Origin: Pseudoxanthomonas sp. YR558
GTDB lineage: Bacteria; Pseudomonadota; Gammaproteobacteria; Xanthomonadales; Xanthomonadaceae
Assembly (NCBI RefSeq): GCF_900116385.1
Contig: NZ_FPCI01000001.1
Location: forward strand, 1,178,001-1,242,000
Length of the DNA stretch: 64,000 nucleotides
Reading direction: 5' to 3'
The notes below the pieces were generated by a model, which ran no database searches, was not told where the DNA came from, and worked only from the letters and a program-made list of their open reading frames with translations. The translations under genes were made by a program, and so were the position numbers. Of this stretch, positions 8,673 to 27,541 are shown piece after piece. Each line of letters starts with the position of its first letter. Within the stretch, counting starts at the first letter, position 1.

Positions 8673-9863
8673 TTACTTGATGATCTTGGCCACCACGCCG
8701 GCGCCGACCGTACGGCCGCCTTCGCGGATCGCGAAACGCAGGCCTTCGTCCATCGCCACCGGGTTGATCAGGGTGACCACCATCTTGATGTTGTCGCCCG
8801 GCATCACCATCTCCACGCCTTCCGGCAGGGTCACGGCGCCCGTGATGTCGGTCGTGCGGAAGTAGAACTGCGGACGGTAGCCCTTGAAGAACGGGGTGTG
8901 ACGGCCGCCTTCGTCCTTGCTCAGCACATAGACTTCGGACTCGAACTCGGTGTGCGGGGTGATCGAACCCGGCTTGGCCAGCACCTGGCCACGCTCCACG
9001 TCGTCACGCTTGGTGCCGCGCAGCAGTAGACCGGCGTTGTCGCCCGCCTGGCCCTGATCCAGCAGCTTGCGGAACATTTCCACGCCCGTGACCGTGGTCT
9101 TCTGGGTCGGACGGATACCGACGATTTCGATTTCCTCGCCCACCTTGATCACGCCGCGCTCGATACGGCCGGTCACCACGGTGCCGCGGCCCGAGATCGA
9201 GAACACGTCTTCCACCGGCATCAGGAACGGCTTGTCGACGTCACGCTCCGGGGTCGGGATCCAGGTGTCCAGCGCATCGACCAGCTTCAGGATCGCCGGC
9301 ACGCCGATCTCGCTCTGGTCGCCTTCCAGCGCCAGACGGGCCGAGCCCGAGATGATCGGGGTGTCGTCGCCCGGGAACTCGTACTTGCTCAGCAGTTCAC
9401 GGACTTCCATCTCCACCAGCTCCAGCAGCTCGGCGTCGTCCACCATGTCGGCCTTGTTCAGGAACACGACGATGTACGGCACGCCGACCTGGCGCGACAG
9501 CAGGATGTGCTCGCGCGTCTGCGGCATCGGGCCGTCAGCGGCCGAGCACACCAGGATCGCGCCGTCCATCTGGGCAGCACCGGTGATCATGTTCTTCACG
9601 TAGTCGGCGTGGCCCGGGCAATCCACGTGCGCGTAGTGGCGCGAAGCAGATTCATATTCCACGTGCGCCGTCGAAATCGTGATGCCGCGCGCCTTCTCTT
9701 CCGGCGCCGCGTCGATCGCGTCGTATGCCTTGAACTCGCCACCGAAACGCTCCGCGCCGATCTTCGTCAGCGCCGCCGTCAGCGTCGTCTTGCCGTGGTC
9801 AACGTGACCAATCGTGCCCACGTTCACGTGCGGCTTGGTGCGTTCGAATTTACCCTTTGCCAT
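8673..9863 (-). CDS. tuf: Elongation factor Tu, copy 1
   Basis: EF-Tu is the GTPase that delivers aminoacyl-tRNA to the ribosome. The 396-residue product has G1 [12 protein letters not shown]3 DCPGHADY and G4 NKAD, followed by domains 2 and 3. It closes the str cluster (rpsL-rpsG-fusA-tuf), 70 nt after fusA. By eye the coding sequence matches the copy at 25879-27069 except for one silent base at 8757, while the flanks differ at once. This points to gene conversion. Confidence 0.99.
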   Translation of the reverse strand: MAKGKFERTKPHVNVGTIGHVDHGKTTLTAALTKIGAERFGGEFKAYDAIDAAPEEKARGITISTAHVEYESASRHYAHVDCPGHADYVKNMITGAAQMDGAILVCSAADGPMPQTREHILLSRQVGVPYIVVFLNKADMVDDAELLELVEMEVRELLSKYEFPGDDTPIISGSARLALEGDQSEIGVPAILKLVDALDTWIPTPERDVDKPFLMPVEDVFSISGRGTVVTGRIERGVIKVGEEIEIVGIRPTQKTTVTGVEMFRKLLDQGQAGDNAGLLLRGTKRDDVERGQVLAKPGSITPHTEFESEVYVLSKDEGGRHTPFFKGYRPQFYFRTTDITGAVTLPEGVEMVMPGDNIKMVVTLINPVAMDEGLRFAIREGGRTVGAGVVAKIIK

Positions 9864-9903
9864 TGTCTTCTACCTTTTTATCTGTGATTCGTGACGGGAA
9901 CGC

Positions 9904-9926
9904 CGGGAGGCACTACAGGCCTCCCG
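9904..9926. other. Hairpin between fusA and tuf
   Basis: CGGGAGGC pairs with GCCTCCCG around a 7-base loop in the 70-nt spacer. It has no T-run. It is a plausible processing or stability hairpin that would let tuf mRNA accumulate separately from fusA. Confidence 0.45.
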
Positions 9927-9933
9927 ACCCCAC

Positions 9934-12024
<2,091 letters not shown>

Positions 12025-12102
12025 GACAGTCTCTCTTTTCTGATGGAGGGCCGGCGGGATGCCAGGGCCTTCCGTGGAGGGCGGATCTTCAGATGGCCGA
12101 AT

Positions 12103-12191
12103 GCCGCCTTTCGGCGGCCTTCGGGGTCGGAACGCGGAAGCGCGTCCCAGGGGCACCTAGATGGTGCCGAAGGCCCTTGCTCGCAAGGGCC
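12103..12191 (-). promoter_or_regulatory. Structured rpsG-fusA spacer with two GC hairpins
   Basis: The 176-nt spacer has two clear stems. At 12172-12191, GGCCCTTGC pairs with GCAAGGGCC just after the rpsG stop. At 12103-12118, GCCGCC pairs with GGCGGC around a GAAA tetraloop in minus-strand sense. Neither has a T-run. They may be processing sites or control elements for fusA. In E. coli the str-operon repressor S7 acts on the rpsL-rpsG spacer instead. Confidence 0.4.
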
Positions 12192-12200
12192 CGCAGGCCG

Positions 12201-12668
12201 TTACCAGCGGTAGTGCGCGAACGCCTTGTTCGCTTCCGCCATGCGGTGGGTTTCTTCACGCTTCTTGATGGCGCCGCCGCGGTTCTCGGAGGCATCCATC
12301 AGCTCAGCGGCCAGCTTGCGCGGCATGGAGTTCTCGCCGCGCTTGCGGGCGGACTCGATCAGCCAGCGCATCGCCAGCGCCATGCGGCGCGACGAACGCA
12401 CTTCGACCGGCACCTGGTAGGTGGCGCCGCCGACACGGCGGGACTTCACCTCGACAGCCGGGGAGACGTTGTCCAGTGCCTTCTCGACCAGCTCGAGGGC
12501 ATTGGGGTTCTTCTCGCCGATGACGTCCATGGCACCGTAGACGATCTTCTCGGCGACGGACTTCTTGCCGCTCAGCATCACCATGTTGATGAAGCGGGCA
12601 ATCGTCTGGCTGCCGTGCTTGGGGTCCGGCAGGATTTCACGTTGGGGGGCAGAGCCTTTGCGCGACAT
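12201..12668 (-). CDS. rpsG: 30S ribosomal protein S7
   Basis: S7 is a primary 16S rRNA-binding protein of the 30S head and represses the str operon in E. coli. The 155-residue product starts [20 protein letters not shown], with the signature block [20 protein letters not shown] and [19 protein letters not shown]. It is short-tailed, as in many gammaproteobacteria. It lies 13 nt after rpsL. Confidence 0.98.
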   Translation of the reverse strand: MSRKGSAPQREILPDPKHGSQTIARFINMVMLSGKKSVAEKIVYGAMDVIGEKNPNALELVEKALDNVSPAVEVKSRRVGGATYQVPVEVRSSRRMALAMRWLIESARKRGENSMPRKLAAELMDASENRGGAIKKREETHRMAEANKAFAHYRW

Positions 12669-12681
12669 GTTCGTTTATTCC

Positions 12682-13056
12682 TTAAGCCTTGGGACGCTTG
12701 GCGCCGTACTTGGAACGGCCCTGGCGACGCTTGGCGACGCCCGAGGCGTCCAGCGAGCCACGCACGGTGTGGTAACGCACGCCCGGCAGGTCCTTCACGC
12801 GGCCGCCGCGCACGAGCACCACGGAGTGCTCCTGCAGGTTGTGACCTTCACCGCCGATGTAGCTGATGATCTCTTCCTGGTTGGTCAGGCGCACCTTGGC
12901 GACCTTGCGCAGAGCCGAGTTCGGCTTCTTCGGGGTCGTCGTGTAGACGCGGGTGCACACGCCGCGACGCTGCGGGCAGTTGTCCAGCGCGGGCGACTGG
13001 CTCTTGTACGTGGGGGCCTGCCGCGGCTTGCGGACCAGCTGATTGACGGTTGCCAT
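12682..13056 (-). CDS. rpsL: 30S ribosomal protein S12
   Basis: S12 sits at the decoding centre, and changes here cause streptomycin resistance. The 124-residue protein starts [14 protein letters not shown]. The [16 protein letters not shown] loop carries the wild-type Lys at the usual position 43 region, and [12 protein letters not shown] is intact. The longer frame to 13152 is leader. It is the first gene of the str cluster, with its own promoter. Confidence 0.98.
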   Translation of the reverse strand: MATVNQLVRKPRQAPTYKSQSPALDNCPQRRGVCTRVYTTTPKKPNSALRKVAKVRLTNQEEIISYIGGEGHNLQEHSVVLVRGGRVKDLPGVRYHTVRGSLDASGVAKRRQGRSKYGAKRPKA

Positions 13057-13097
13057 AGTGGATTCTTCGTGTGAAGGCCGGAGCCTTGTTTGACATG

Positions 13098-13124
13098 AAA
13101 ACGAAGGCAGGCCGTATGACGGCC
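13098..13124 (-). promoter_or_regulatory. Leader hairpin with T-run just after the rpsL start site
   Basis: On the minus strand GGCCGT-CAT-ACGGCC (13110-13124) is followed by TGCCTTCGTTTTC. It starts about 14 nt after the -10 box, the same distance and nearly the same bases as the hairpin in the rpsJ leader. It could be an early terminator, a pause site or a protein-binding leader element. Confidence 0.6.
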
Positions 13125-13138
13125 CACCTAGACGGAAA

Positions 13139-13168
13139 AGTATAGCCGGCAACCCGCCCGACCGTCAA
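13139..13168 (-). promoter_or_regulatory. Sigma-70 promoter of the str operon
   Basis: TTGACG (13163-13168) and TATACT (13139-13144), spaced 18 bp on the minus strand, use the same hexamers as the S10 promoter. The predicted start near 13132 gives rpsL a leader of about 75 nt. Confidence 0.8.
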
Positions 13169-13222
13169 CGCGACGGAGGTGGATGCCTGCCAACTGACTG
13201 CGATCCCGCCCTTCCTGGGCCG

Positions 13223-13250
13223 AAAACGAGGCGCGTCCTGCGCCTCTTTT
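13223..13250 (-). terminator. Terminator after rpoC
   Basis: GAGGCGC pairs with GCGCCTC around AGGAC, flanked by AAAA and GTTTTC on the minus strand. The A and T flanks make it look bidirectional. It separates rpoC from the rpsL promoter. A second GC hairpin (13262-13279) lies closer to the rpoC stop. Confidence 0.75.
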
Positions 13251-13290
13251 CGTGGTCTGGGGCGGCCCGGAGGCCGCCGGATGGTGCGTT

Positions 13291-17523
<4,233 letters not shown>

Positions 17524-17614
17524 TTTGTTTCTCCGTCAGGAGGAATCTTTGTCGAGGGCGGGTTGACCGTGTTCGGAAGGCGCGGGAGCGGCAGGCCGCT
17601 CCGCGCCGTTGCGA

Positions 17615-21766
<4,152 letters not shown>

Positions 21767-21843
21767 GTGACTGTGCCTTTGGCAGCGTGGGGCGCGCGTC
21801 CGCGACCTCACGGGGGGACATTCTTTCGAACGGGTGAATTTTC

Positions 21844-21900
21844 AGTTGGAAGTCGCTGGTATTGCCGGCACCAGCACGCCTTCTGCCGCTACTTCCAACT
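21844..21900 (-). promoter_or_regulatory. Branched stem-loop in the rpoB leader
   Basis: A perfect 10-bp outer stem (21844-21853 with 21891-21900, AGTTGGAAGT) encloses an inner hairpin CTGGT/ACCAG. It lies 78 nt upstream of the rpoB ATG. The fold has no terminator-like tail, so it looks like an RNA control or processing element. Nothing else codes in 21767-22003. Confidence 0.5.
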
Positions 21901-21941
21901 ACAAACTCGCATTTACATCACTGCATCTTGAAACGACCGAA

Positions 21942-21965
21942 GGCCAGGGGCTTTCGCCCCCGGCC
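21942..21965 (-). terminator. GAAA-loop hairpin between rplL and rpoB
   Basis: GGCCGGGGGC pairs with GCCCCTGGCC (one mismatch) around GAAA, 38 nt after the rplL stop. There is no strong T-run (TTCGGTCGTTTC follows). In other bacteria this position holds a partial terminator that sets the L7/L12 to polymerase ratio. That role here is inferred. Confidence 0.6.
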
Positions 21966-22003
21966 TCGGGTTGTCGCCTGAGCAATCCGGCGACGGATAC
22001 GAC

Positions 22004-22375
22004 TTACTTGACTTCGACGCTCGCACCAGCGGCTTCGAGTTCCTTCTTGAACTTGTCGGCGTCTTCCTTCGACACGGCTTCCTTCAGGACGCCACCGGCC
22101 TCGGTGAGGTCCTTGGCTTCCTTCAGGCCCAAGCCGGTGATGGCGCGAACGGCCTTGATCACGTCGACCTTCTTGGCGCCGGCATCCTTCAGGACGACGG
22201 TGAATTCGGTCTGCTCTTCGACCGGGGCGGCGGCGGCGGCCGGACCGGCAGCGGCGACGACCGGGGCGGCGGCGGAGACGCCGAACTTCTCTTCGATGGC
22301 CTTGACCAGCTCCATCACTTCCATCAGGGTCTTGCCGGCAATGGCGTCGACGATCTGTTCGTTGGAAAGGGACAT
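22004..22375 (-). CDS. rplL: 50S ribosomal protein L7/L12
   Basis: L7/L12 forms the mobile stalk that recruits and stimulates translational GTPases and is present in several copies per ribosome. The 123-residue product starts [20 protein letters not shown]. It has the N-terminal dimer domain, an Ala/Pro-rich hinge, and the C-terminal block [20 protein letters not shown]. It lies 60 nt after rplJ. Its high stoichiometry would fit the hairpin that follows it. Confidence 0.98.
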   Translation of the reverse strand: MSLSNEQIVDAIAGKTLMEVMELVKAIEEKFGVSAAAPVVAAAGPAAAAAPVEEQTEFTVVLKDAGAKKVDVIKAVRAITGLGLKEAKDLTEAGGVLKEAVSKEDADKFKKELEAAGASVEVK

Positions 22376-22435
22376 TGTGTTTACCTTTGGAAATTATCTG
22401 GGATTAGGGTTCGTAGAACCGTAGAAGACGTCGAA

Positions 22436-22972
22436 TCAGGCTTCGGCCGGGGCTTCGGCAGCGGCTTCCGCCGGTGCTTCGCCACCACCCTGCTTGTCGG
22501 CCACGGCCTTGACGGCACGGGCGAACATCGAGGCCGGCTCGGCCAGGACGCGGGCCAGCATGGCCAGGGCCTGATCGCGGGTCGGCAGCGACGCCAGGAC
22601 TTCCACATGGCTGGCCGGATACAGCTGACCACCCACGGAGACGACCTTCGGCTGAAGCTTGTCGTTACCCTTGGCGAATTCCTTGATCAGGCGACCGGCA
22701 GCGCCGGGCTCCTCGGTCGAGAACGCATACAGCAGCGGACCGACGAGCTTGTCCTGGACAACCTCGAACTCGGTACCGGCCACGGCACGCACGGCCAACG
22801 TGTTCTTGACAACTTTCAAGTACACGCCGGTCTCGCGAGCCTTCTTGCGCATCGCGGTCATCTGACTGACCGTGGTGCCTGCGTATTCGGCGGCGACCAG
22901 GGAGTGCGCCTTGGCGGCGACGTCTGCCAGTTCGGCGACTACTTCTTGCTTCTGGGACAGATTGAGAGCCAT
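22436..22972 (-). CDS. rplJ: 50S ribosomal protein L10
   Basis: L10 anchors L7/L12 dimers to the stalk base. With L12 it represses its own mRNA leader in E. coli. The 178-residue product starts [19 protein letters not shown]. The central block [18 protein letters not shown] is typical and the C-terminus is Ala/Glu-rich. A 374-nt non-coding leader precedes it, which fits autogenous control. Confidence 0.98.
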   Translation of the reverse strand: MALNLSQKQEVVAELADVAAKAHSLVAAEYAGTTVSQMTAMRKKARETGVYLKVVKNTLAVRAVAGTEFEVVQDKLVGPLLYAFSTEEPGAAGRLIKEFAKGNDKLQPKVVSVGGQLYPASHVEVLASLPTRDQALAMLARVLAEPASMFARAVKAVADKQGGGEAPAEAAAEAPAEA

Positions 22973-22975
22973 ACA

Positions 22976-23346
22976 CTCCTCACTTATTGACTCCGCTCGC
23001 GGCTCCTGCCGTTCGCGGTCCTGGACGGCACCCCTCCGTGGGTACCGGGGACGCAGAGGTCCCGGCGGTGGCCTGTCTGACTGGCGACCTGGCGGTCGTG
23101 CTCCAGAAAACTTCCAGAAGGCGGCACCATCTACGCAGGCGCATCCCCCGAGGGGAATGGATTAAGCGATCCCGCTAGCCACGACGGCGATTCCCTGCCA
23201 GCACGAGCTTCCCTGCCCGTCGTCGTTGCGCGCTGACCGCACCTGCGGTCTTTGACGGCTGTCGCTCGCACCGGTCTCCCGGCCTGGGCGACTGCCCTCA
23301 AAATTCGTTGCGCCCTGCCCCGCGTCGCGAGGCAGGGGTGATGCGA
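22976..23346 (-). promoter_or_regulatory. Long non-coding leader between rplA and rplJ
   Basis: No gene is supported in this stretch of about 370 nt. Near its upstream end CCCTGCC (23313-23319) pairs with GGCAGGG (23331-23337) shortly after the rplA stop. Several further GC stems occur towards rplJ. By position it is expected to hold the L10 leader, but I cannot assign its conserved internal loops by eye. Confidence 0.5.
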
Positions 23347-24045
23347 TTACTTCAGGGACAGCGAGGACTGGTCCACGGTCACGCCGGGACCCATGGTCGA
23401 GCTGACCGAGATCTTCTGCAGGTACTGGCCCTTCGAGGTGGCCGGCTTGGCCTTCACCAGGTCGATCAGCAGCGCCTGCAGGTTCGACTTCAGCGCTTCG
23501 TCGTCGAAGCTCGCCTTGCCGATCGTGCAATGGATGATGCCGGCCTTGTCGGTGCGGTAGCGCACCTGGCCCGACTTGGCGTTCTTCACCGCCTCGGCAG
23601 GGTTCGGCGACACGGTGCCGACCTTCGGGTTCGGCATCAGGCCGCGCGGGCCCAGGACCGTACCCAGCTTGCCGACCACGCGCATCGCGTCCGGCGTGGC
23701 GATGACCACGTCGTAGTTGATGTCGCCGGCGAGCATCTTCTCGGCCAGGTCGTCCATGCCGACGGCTTCGGCGCCAGCGGCGGCGGCTTCGTCAGCCTTC
23801 GCGCCGGCCGGGGCGAACACCGCCACGCGGACCGACTTGCCGGTACCGGCGGGCAGCACGGTGGAGCCGCGCACCTGCTGGTCGGACTTCTTGGCGTCCA
23901 CGCCCAGGCGCACGGCGACGTCCACGGACTCGACGAACTTGGACTTGACCGCGGTCTTGATGATCTTCAGGGCCTCGTCAATGGCGTATGCCTTGCCGGG
24001 GGTCACGGCGGCCAGGATGGCCTTCTGTCGCTTGTTCTGTGCCAT
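23347..24045 (-). CDS. rplA: 50S ribosomal protein L1
   Basis: L1 forms the mobile L1 stalk at the E-site. In E. coli it also represses the L11 operon. The 232-residue product starts [20 protein letters not shown]. Family blocks [15 protein letters not shown] and [19 protein letters not shown] are intact. It lies 3 nt after rplK and is probably translationally coupled to it. Confidence 0.98.
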   Translation of the reverse strand: MAQNKRQKAILAAVTPGKAYAIDEALKIIKTAVKSKFVESVDVAVRLGVDAKKSDQQVRGSTVLPAGTGKSVRVAVFAPAGAKADEAAAAGAEAVGMDDLAEKMLAGDINYDVVIATPDAMRVVGKLGTVLGPRGLMPNPKVGTVSPNPAEAVKNAKSGQVRYRTDKAGIIHCTIGKASFDDEALKSNLQALLIDLVKAKPATSKGQYLQKISVSSTMGPGVTVDQSSLSLK

Positions 24046-24048
24046 CTC

Positions 24049-24477
24049 TTAACCCTCTACCGTCAGGCCCATGGAGCGGGCGGAACCCGCGATCGTGCGC
24101 ACCGCTGCGTCCAGGTCGGCCGCGGTCAGGTCGGGTTCCTTCGCCTTGGCGATGTCCTCGAGCTGCTTGCGGGTGACCTTGCCCACCTTCTCGGTGTTCG
24201 GGCGCTTGGAGCCGGACGTGATGCCGACGGCCTTCTTCAGCAGGATCGACGCCGGGGGCGTCTTCGTGATGAAGGTGAAGGTACGGTCGGAATAGGCCGT
24301 GATGACCACCGGAATCGGCAGACCCGGCTCCAGCTTCTGCGTGGCGGCATTGAACGCCTTGCAGAATTCCATGATGTTCAGGCCGCGCTGACCCAGCGCA
24401 GGACCGACCGGCGGCGAGGGGTTGGCCTGACCGGCCTTCACCTGCAGCTTGATGTAACCGACAACTTTCTTTGCCAT
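24049..24477 (-). CDS. rplK: 50S ribosomal protein L11
   Basis: L11 forms the GTPase-associated centre and is needed for RelA activation. The 142-residue product starts [20 protein letters not shown]. The linker [20 protein letters not shown] and the C-terminal RNA-binding block SMGLTVEG are intact. It is the first gene of the L11-L1 unit, with a 197-nt upstream region that holds its promoter. Confidence 0.98.
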   Translation of the reverse strand: MAKKVVGYIKLQVKAGQANPSPPVGPALGQRGLNIMEFCKAFNAATQKLEPGLPIPVVITAYSDRTFTFITKTPPASILLKKAVGITSGSKRPNTEKVGKVTRKQLEDIAKAKEPDLTAADLDAAVRTIAGSARSMGLTVEG

Positions 24478-24580
24478 GTGAGTACTCTCCGGGTGCTAGC
24501 GCCTGTGAAGGCTCCCCATCGGACCGGGAAAATCACGCGTCCCGGCATCGCGTATCTCGAACGCGCCAACGGCCGCCCAA

Positions 24581-24598
24581 AGGCGGCCACGGCTCCTG
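24581..24598. other. Hairpin in the rplK leader
   Basis: GGCCGCC pairs with GGCGGCC around a 4-base loop, about 100 nt upstream of rplK and about 25 nt after the predicted start site. There is no T-run. It lies in the region where an L1-responsive leader would be expected, but no L1 target is recognised by eye. Confidence 0.4.
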
Positions 24599-24625
24599 CC
24601 CGGCCAGCCGTTCAGGGAGCCGCGC

Positions 24626-24634
24626 AGTATAACA
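24626..24634 (-). promoter_or_regulatory. Extended -10 promoter of rplK-rplA
   Basis: On the minus strand TGTTATACT forms an extended -10 element (TG, one base, then TATACT). The -35 region is GC-rich and has no good match, partly because the nusG 3' palindrome lies there. The predicted start is near 24619. Confidence 0.65.
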
Positions 24635-24641
24635 GGGTTTT

Positions 24642-24663
24642 GGCGGGCCCGCTCGAGCGGGCC
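24642..24663 (-). terminator. Perfect palindrome after nusG, abutting the rplK promoter
   Basis: A 22-bp perfect palindrome centred on CTCGAG lies about a dozen bases past the nusG stop. It has no T-run. It overlaps where the rplK -35 box should be, so nusG 3'-end formation and rplK initiation share the same few bases. Confidence 0.5.
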
Positions 24664-24674
24664 CGGCCACCGGA

Positions 24675-25232
24675 TCAGGCCTTCTCGACCTGTCCGAATT
24701 CCAGCTCCACCGGGGTGGAGCGGCCGAAGATCAGCACTGCGACGCGCAGGCGGCTCTTCTCGTAATTGACTTCCTCGACCACGCCGTTGAAGTCGTTGAA
24801 CGGGCCATCGGTGACGCGCACCATCTCGCCCGGCTCGAACAGGACCTTCGGCTTCGGCTTTTCGACGCCTTCCTGGACGCGGTCGAGGATGGCCGCAGCT
24901 TCCTCGTCGCGGATCGGCAGGGGGCGGTCGGCGGTGCCGCCGATGAAACCCAACACCTTGGAGGTGTCCTTCACAAGGTGCCAGCTCTCGCTGTCCATGC
25001 GCGGGATGCCGCCTTCGTCGTGGGTCTCGATCTGCACCAGCACGTAGCCGGGGAAGAACTTGCGCTCGGAACGACGCTTCTGGCCGGAGCGCATTTCCAC
25101 GACCTCTTCGGTCGGGACCAGTACGTCGCCGAACTTCTCCTGCATGCTGTCGCGGACGATGCGGTCACGCAGGGCCTGGGCTACCGACTTCTCGAAGCCC
25201 GAATAAGCATGGACGACATACCAACGCTTCAC
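24675..25232 (-). CDS. nusG: Transcription termination/antitermination factor NusG
   Basis: NusG binds RNA polymerase and links it to Rho or to S10 of the ribosome. The 185-residue form starts at GTG ([15 protein letters not shown]), chosen because AAGGAGAG lies 9-10 nt upstream. A TTG eight codons earlier overlaps the secE stop and lacks a site. The NGN domain fills the N-terminal two thirds, and the KOW domain (about residues 130-185) has [18 protein letters not shown]. It lies 13 nt after secE. Confidence 0.97.
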   Translation of the reverse strand: MKRWYVVHAYSGFEKSVAQALRDRIVRDSMQEKFGDVLVPTEEVVEMRSGQKRRSERKFFPGYVLVQIETHDEGGIPRMDSESWHLVKDTSKVLGFIGGTADRPLPIRDEEAAAILDRVQEGVEKPKPKVLFEPGEMVRVTDGPFNDFNGVVEEVNYEKSRLRVAVLIFGRSTPVELEFGQVEKA

Positions 25233-25245
25233 TGAGGCGCTCTCC

Positions 25246-25638
25246 TTAACGGCCAAAATTCAAGAACAGCTCGATCGCCTTCTGGATGGCGAAATCGAAG
25301 CCGGCCAGGATCAGGCTGAGCAGGATGACCACCACGATGACCACCCACGTCGTGCGGGTCGCCTCTTCGCGGGTCGGCCACACGACTTTGCGCAGCTCGA
25401 AGCGGGACTCAGCCAGGAACTCGCGCGTATCGCGGCCCTTAGCGGTACCCAGGAACACCAGGGCGCCCAGCACGAGGCCCGCAACCACAGCGAGCGAACG
25501 CAGCGGCGTGGCCCATTGGCCATTAAAGAACCACCAGGCCACCAGGCCCGCCACGACCAGCGCAAGCGCCAGCACGTACTTGGCGATATCGCCCGCGGAG
25601 GTGGCGGTCGCTTTGGATTGTTCGACCTTGCTGTTCAA
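25246..25638 (-). CDS. secE: Preprotein translocase subunit SecE
   Basis: SecE clamps SecY in the inner-membrane translocon. The 130-residue form is proposed to start at TTG ([14 protein letters not shown]), because any start further upstream in the frame would fall inside tRNA-Trp or its short spacer. It has three membrane segments, the long gammaproteobacterial type, with the conserved amphipathic block [17 protein letters not shown] before the last one. nusG follows after 13 nt. Confidence 0.93.
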   Translation of the reverse strand: MNSKVEQSKATATSAGDIAKYVLALALVVAGLVAWWFFNGQWATPLRSLAVVAGLVLGALVFLGTAKGRDTREFLAESRFELRKVVWPTREEATRTTWVVIVVVILLSLILAGFDFAIQKAIELFLNFGR

Positions 25639-25701
25639 GTCAGTGTCGCTCTTTTGCTCTGGAGGGAGTGGCGGGAATCCCGCACTCCGCGGGGAAGGAA
25701 G

Positions 25702-25777
<76 letters not shown>

Positions 25778-25878
25778 ATCGATACAGCTACAACCTTCCC
25801 TTAGACGGCGAAGGCGGACCGAGGTTCCGGCCCGCCCTTCGCGCTATCCGGCGAACCCGTCGCCGGGACCGCAGGGGC

Positions 25879-27069
25879 TTACTTGATGATCTTGGCCACC
25901 ACGCCGGCGCCGACCGTACGGCCGCCTTCGCGGATCGCGAAACGCAGGCCTTCGTCCATCGCTACCGGGTTGATCAGGGTGACCACCATCTTGATGTTGT
26001 CGCCCGGCATCACCATCTCCACGCCTTCCGGCAGGGTCACGGCGCCCGTGATGTCGGTCGTGCGGAAGTAGAACTGCGGACGGTAGCCCTTGAAGAACGG
26101 GGTGTGACGGCCGCCTTCGTCCTTGCTCAGCACATAGACTTCGGACTCGAACTCGGTGTGCGGGGTGATCGAACCCGGCTTGGCCAGCACCTGGCCACGC
26201 TCCACGTCGTCACGCTTGGTGCCGCGCAGCAGTAGACCGGCGTTGTCGCCCGCCTGGCCCTGATCCAGCAGCTTGCGGAACATTTCCACGCCCGTGACCG
26301 TGGTCTTCTGGGTCGGACGGATACCGACGATTTCGATTTCCTCGCCCACCTTGATCACGCCGCGCTCGATACGGCCGGTCACCACGGTGCCGCGGCCCGA
26401 GATCGAGAACACGTCTTCCACCGGCATCAGGAACGGCTTGTCGACGTCACGCTCCGGGGTCGGGATCCAGGTGTCCAGCGCATCGACCAGCTTCAGGATC
26501 GCCGGCACGCCGATCTCGCTCTGGTCGCCTTCCAGCGCCAGACGGGCCGAGCCCGAGATGATCGGGGTGTCGTCGCCCGGGAACTCGTACTTGCTCAGCA
26601 GTTCACGGACTTCCATCTCCACCAGCTCCAGCAGCTCGGCGTCGTCCACCATGTCGGCCTTGTTCAGGAACACGACGATGTACGGCACGCCGACCTGGCG
26701 CGACAGCAGGATGTGCTCGCGCGTCTGCGGCATCGGGCCGTCAGCGGCCGAGCACACCAGGATCGCGCCGTCCATCTGGGCAGCACCGGTGATCATGTTC
26801 TTCACGTAGTCGGCGTGGCCCGGGCAATCCACGTGCGCGTAGTGGCGCGAAGCAGATTCATATTCCACGTGCGCCGTCGAAATCGTGATGCCGCGCGCCT
26901 TCTCTTCCGGCGCCGCGTCGATCGCGTCGTATGCCTTGAACTCGCCACCGAAACGCTCCGCGCCGATCTTCGTCAGCGCCGCCGTCAGCGTCGTCTTGCC
27001 GTGGTCAACGTGACCAATCGTGCCCACGTTCACGTGCGGCTTGGTGCGTTCGAATTTACCCTTTGCCAT
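25879..27069 (-). CDS. tuf: Elongation factor Tu, copy 2
   Basis: The 396-residue EF-Tu is identical in protein sequence to copy 1 at 8673-9863, with G1 [11 protein letters not shown] and G4 NKAD. It is transcribed downstream of tRNA-Tyr, tRNA-Gly and tRNA-Thr and upstream of tRNA-Trp, the usual tufB setting. By eye the one nucleotide difference from copy 1 is T at 25963 against C at 8757 on the plus strand. The match starts at the ATG and ends about ten bases past the stop. Confidence 0.99.
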   Translation of the reverse strand: MAKGKFERTKPHVNVGTIGHVDHGKTTLTAALTKIGAERFGGEFKAYDAIDAAPEEKARGITISTAHVEYESASRHYAHVDCPGHADYVKNMITGAAQMDGAILVCSAADGPMPQTREHILLSRQVGVPYIVVFLNKADMVDDAELLELVEMEVRELLSKYEFPGDDTPIISGSARLALEGDQSEIGVPAILKLVDALDTWIPTPERDVDKPFLMPVEDVFSISGRGTVVTGRIERGVIKVGEEIEIVGIRPTQKTTVTGVEMFRKLLDQGQAGDNAGLLLRGTKRDDVERGQVLAKPGSITPHTEFESEVYVLSKDEGGRHTPFFKGYRPQFYFRTTDITGAVTLPEGVEMVMPGDNIKMVVTLINPVAMDEGLRFAIREGGRTVGAGVVAKIIK

Positions 27070-27104
27070 GGCTGCTAGTTCTCGAGTGAATCGTCAATGG
27101 GAAG

Positions 27105-27180
27105 TGGTGCTCACGAAAGGAATCGAACCTTCGACCTCCTCCTTACCAAGGAGGTGCTCTACCGACTGAGCTACGTGAGC
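27105..27180 (-). tRNA. tRNA-Thr (GGT)
   Basis: A 76-nt cloverleaf with encoded CCA. The acceptor GCTCACG/CGTGAGC is perfect, the anticodon loop reads TTGGTAA, and the T-loop is GGTTCGATTCC. It is the last tRNA before tuf copy 2. Confidence 0.97.
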
Positions 27181-27234
27181 GTGAAACCGTTTGGTGTTGC
27201 CTGGACTTGCTGCAGACCCTGTACTGGCGTTCAG

Positions 27235-27308
27235 TGGAGCGGGAGACGGGAATCGAACCCGCACTAGTAGCTTGGAAGGCTACAGTTCTACCATTGAACT
27301 ACTCCCGC
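27235..27308 (-). tRNA. tRNA-Gly (TCC)
   Basis: A 74-nt cloverleaf with encoded CCA. The acceptor GCGGGAG/CTCCCGC is perfect, the anticodon loop reads CTTCCAA, and the T-loop is GGTTCGATTCC. It lies between tRNA-Tyr and tRNA-Thr. Confidence 0.97.
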
Positions 27309-27347
27309 ACCGGGAGACCACTACAACTCAAAACAACAACGAAAAAC

Positions 27348-27433
27348 TGGTGGAGGGAGGTGGATTCGAACCACCGAAGGCGTAAGCCAGCAGATTTACA
27401 GTCTGCCCCCGTTGGCCGCTTGGGTATCCCTCC
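27348..27433 (-). tRNA. tRNA-Tyr (GTA)
   Basis: An 86-nt class II tRNA with a long variable arm and encoded CCA. The acceptor GGAGGGA/TCCCTCC is perfect, and the anticodon loop is CTGTAAA. It is the first gene of the tRNA-tuf unit, 59 bases downstream of a good promoter. Confidence 0.97.
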
Positions 27434-27491
27434 GGGATCACCGGACTGACCGGCCAGGCGGCCAAATCAAACCAGGGTGAAACAGCCCGAG

Positions 27492-27520
27492 ATTTTGGCG
27501 TGTGCGGACCCGTCTGTCAA
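27492..27520 (-). promoter_or_regulatory. Promoter of the tRNA-tuf-secE unit
   Basis: A perfect TTGACA (27515-27520) is spaced 17 bp from CAAAAT (27492-27497) on the minus strand. It is followed by a GC-rich discriminator, as expected for stable-RNA promoters. It lies between the ychF stop and tRNA-Tyr. Confidence 0.75.
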
Positions 27521-27541
27521 CGCGCCCGACGCACTTTTTTC

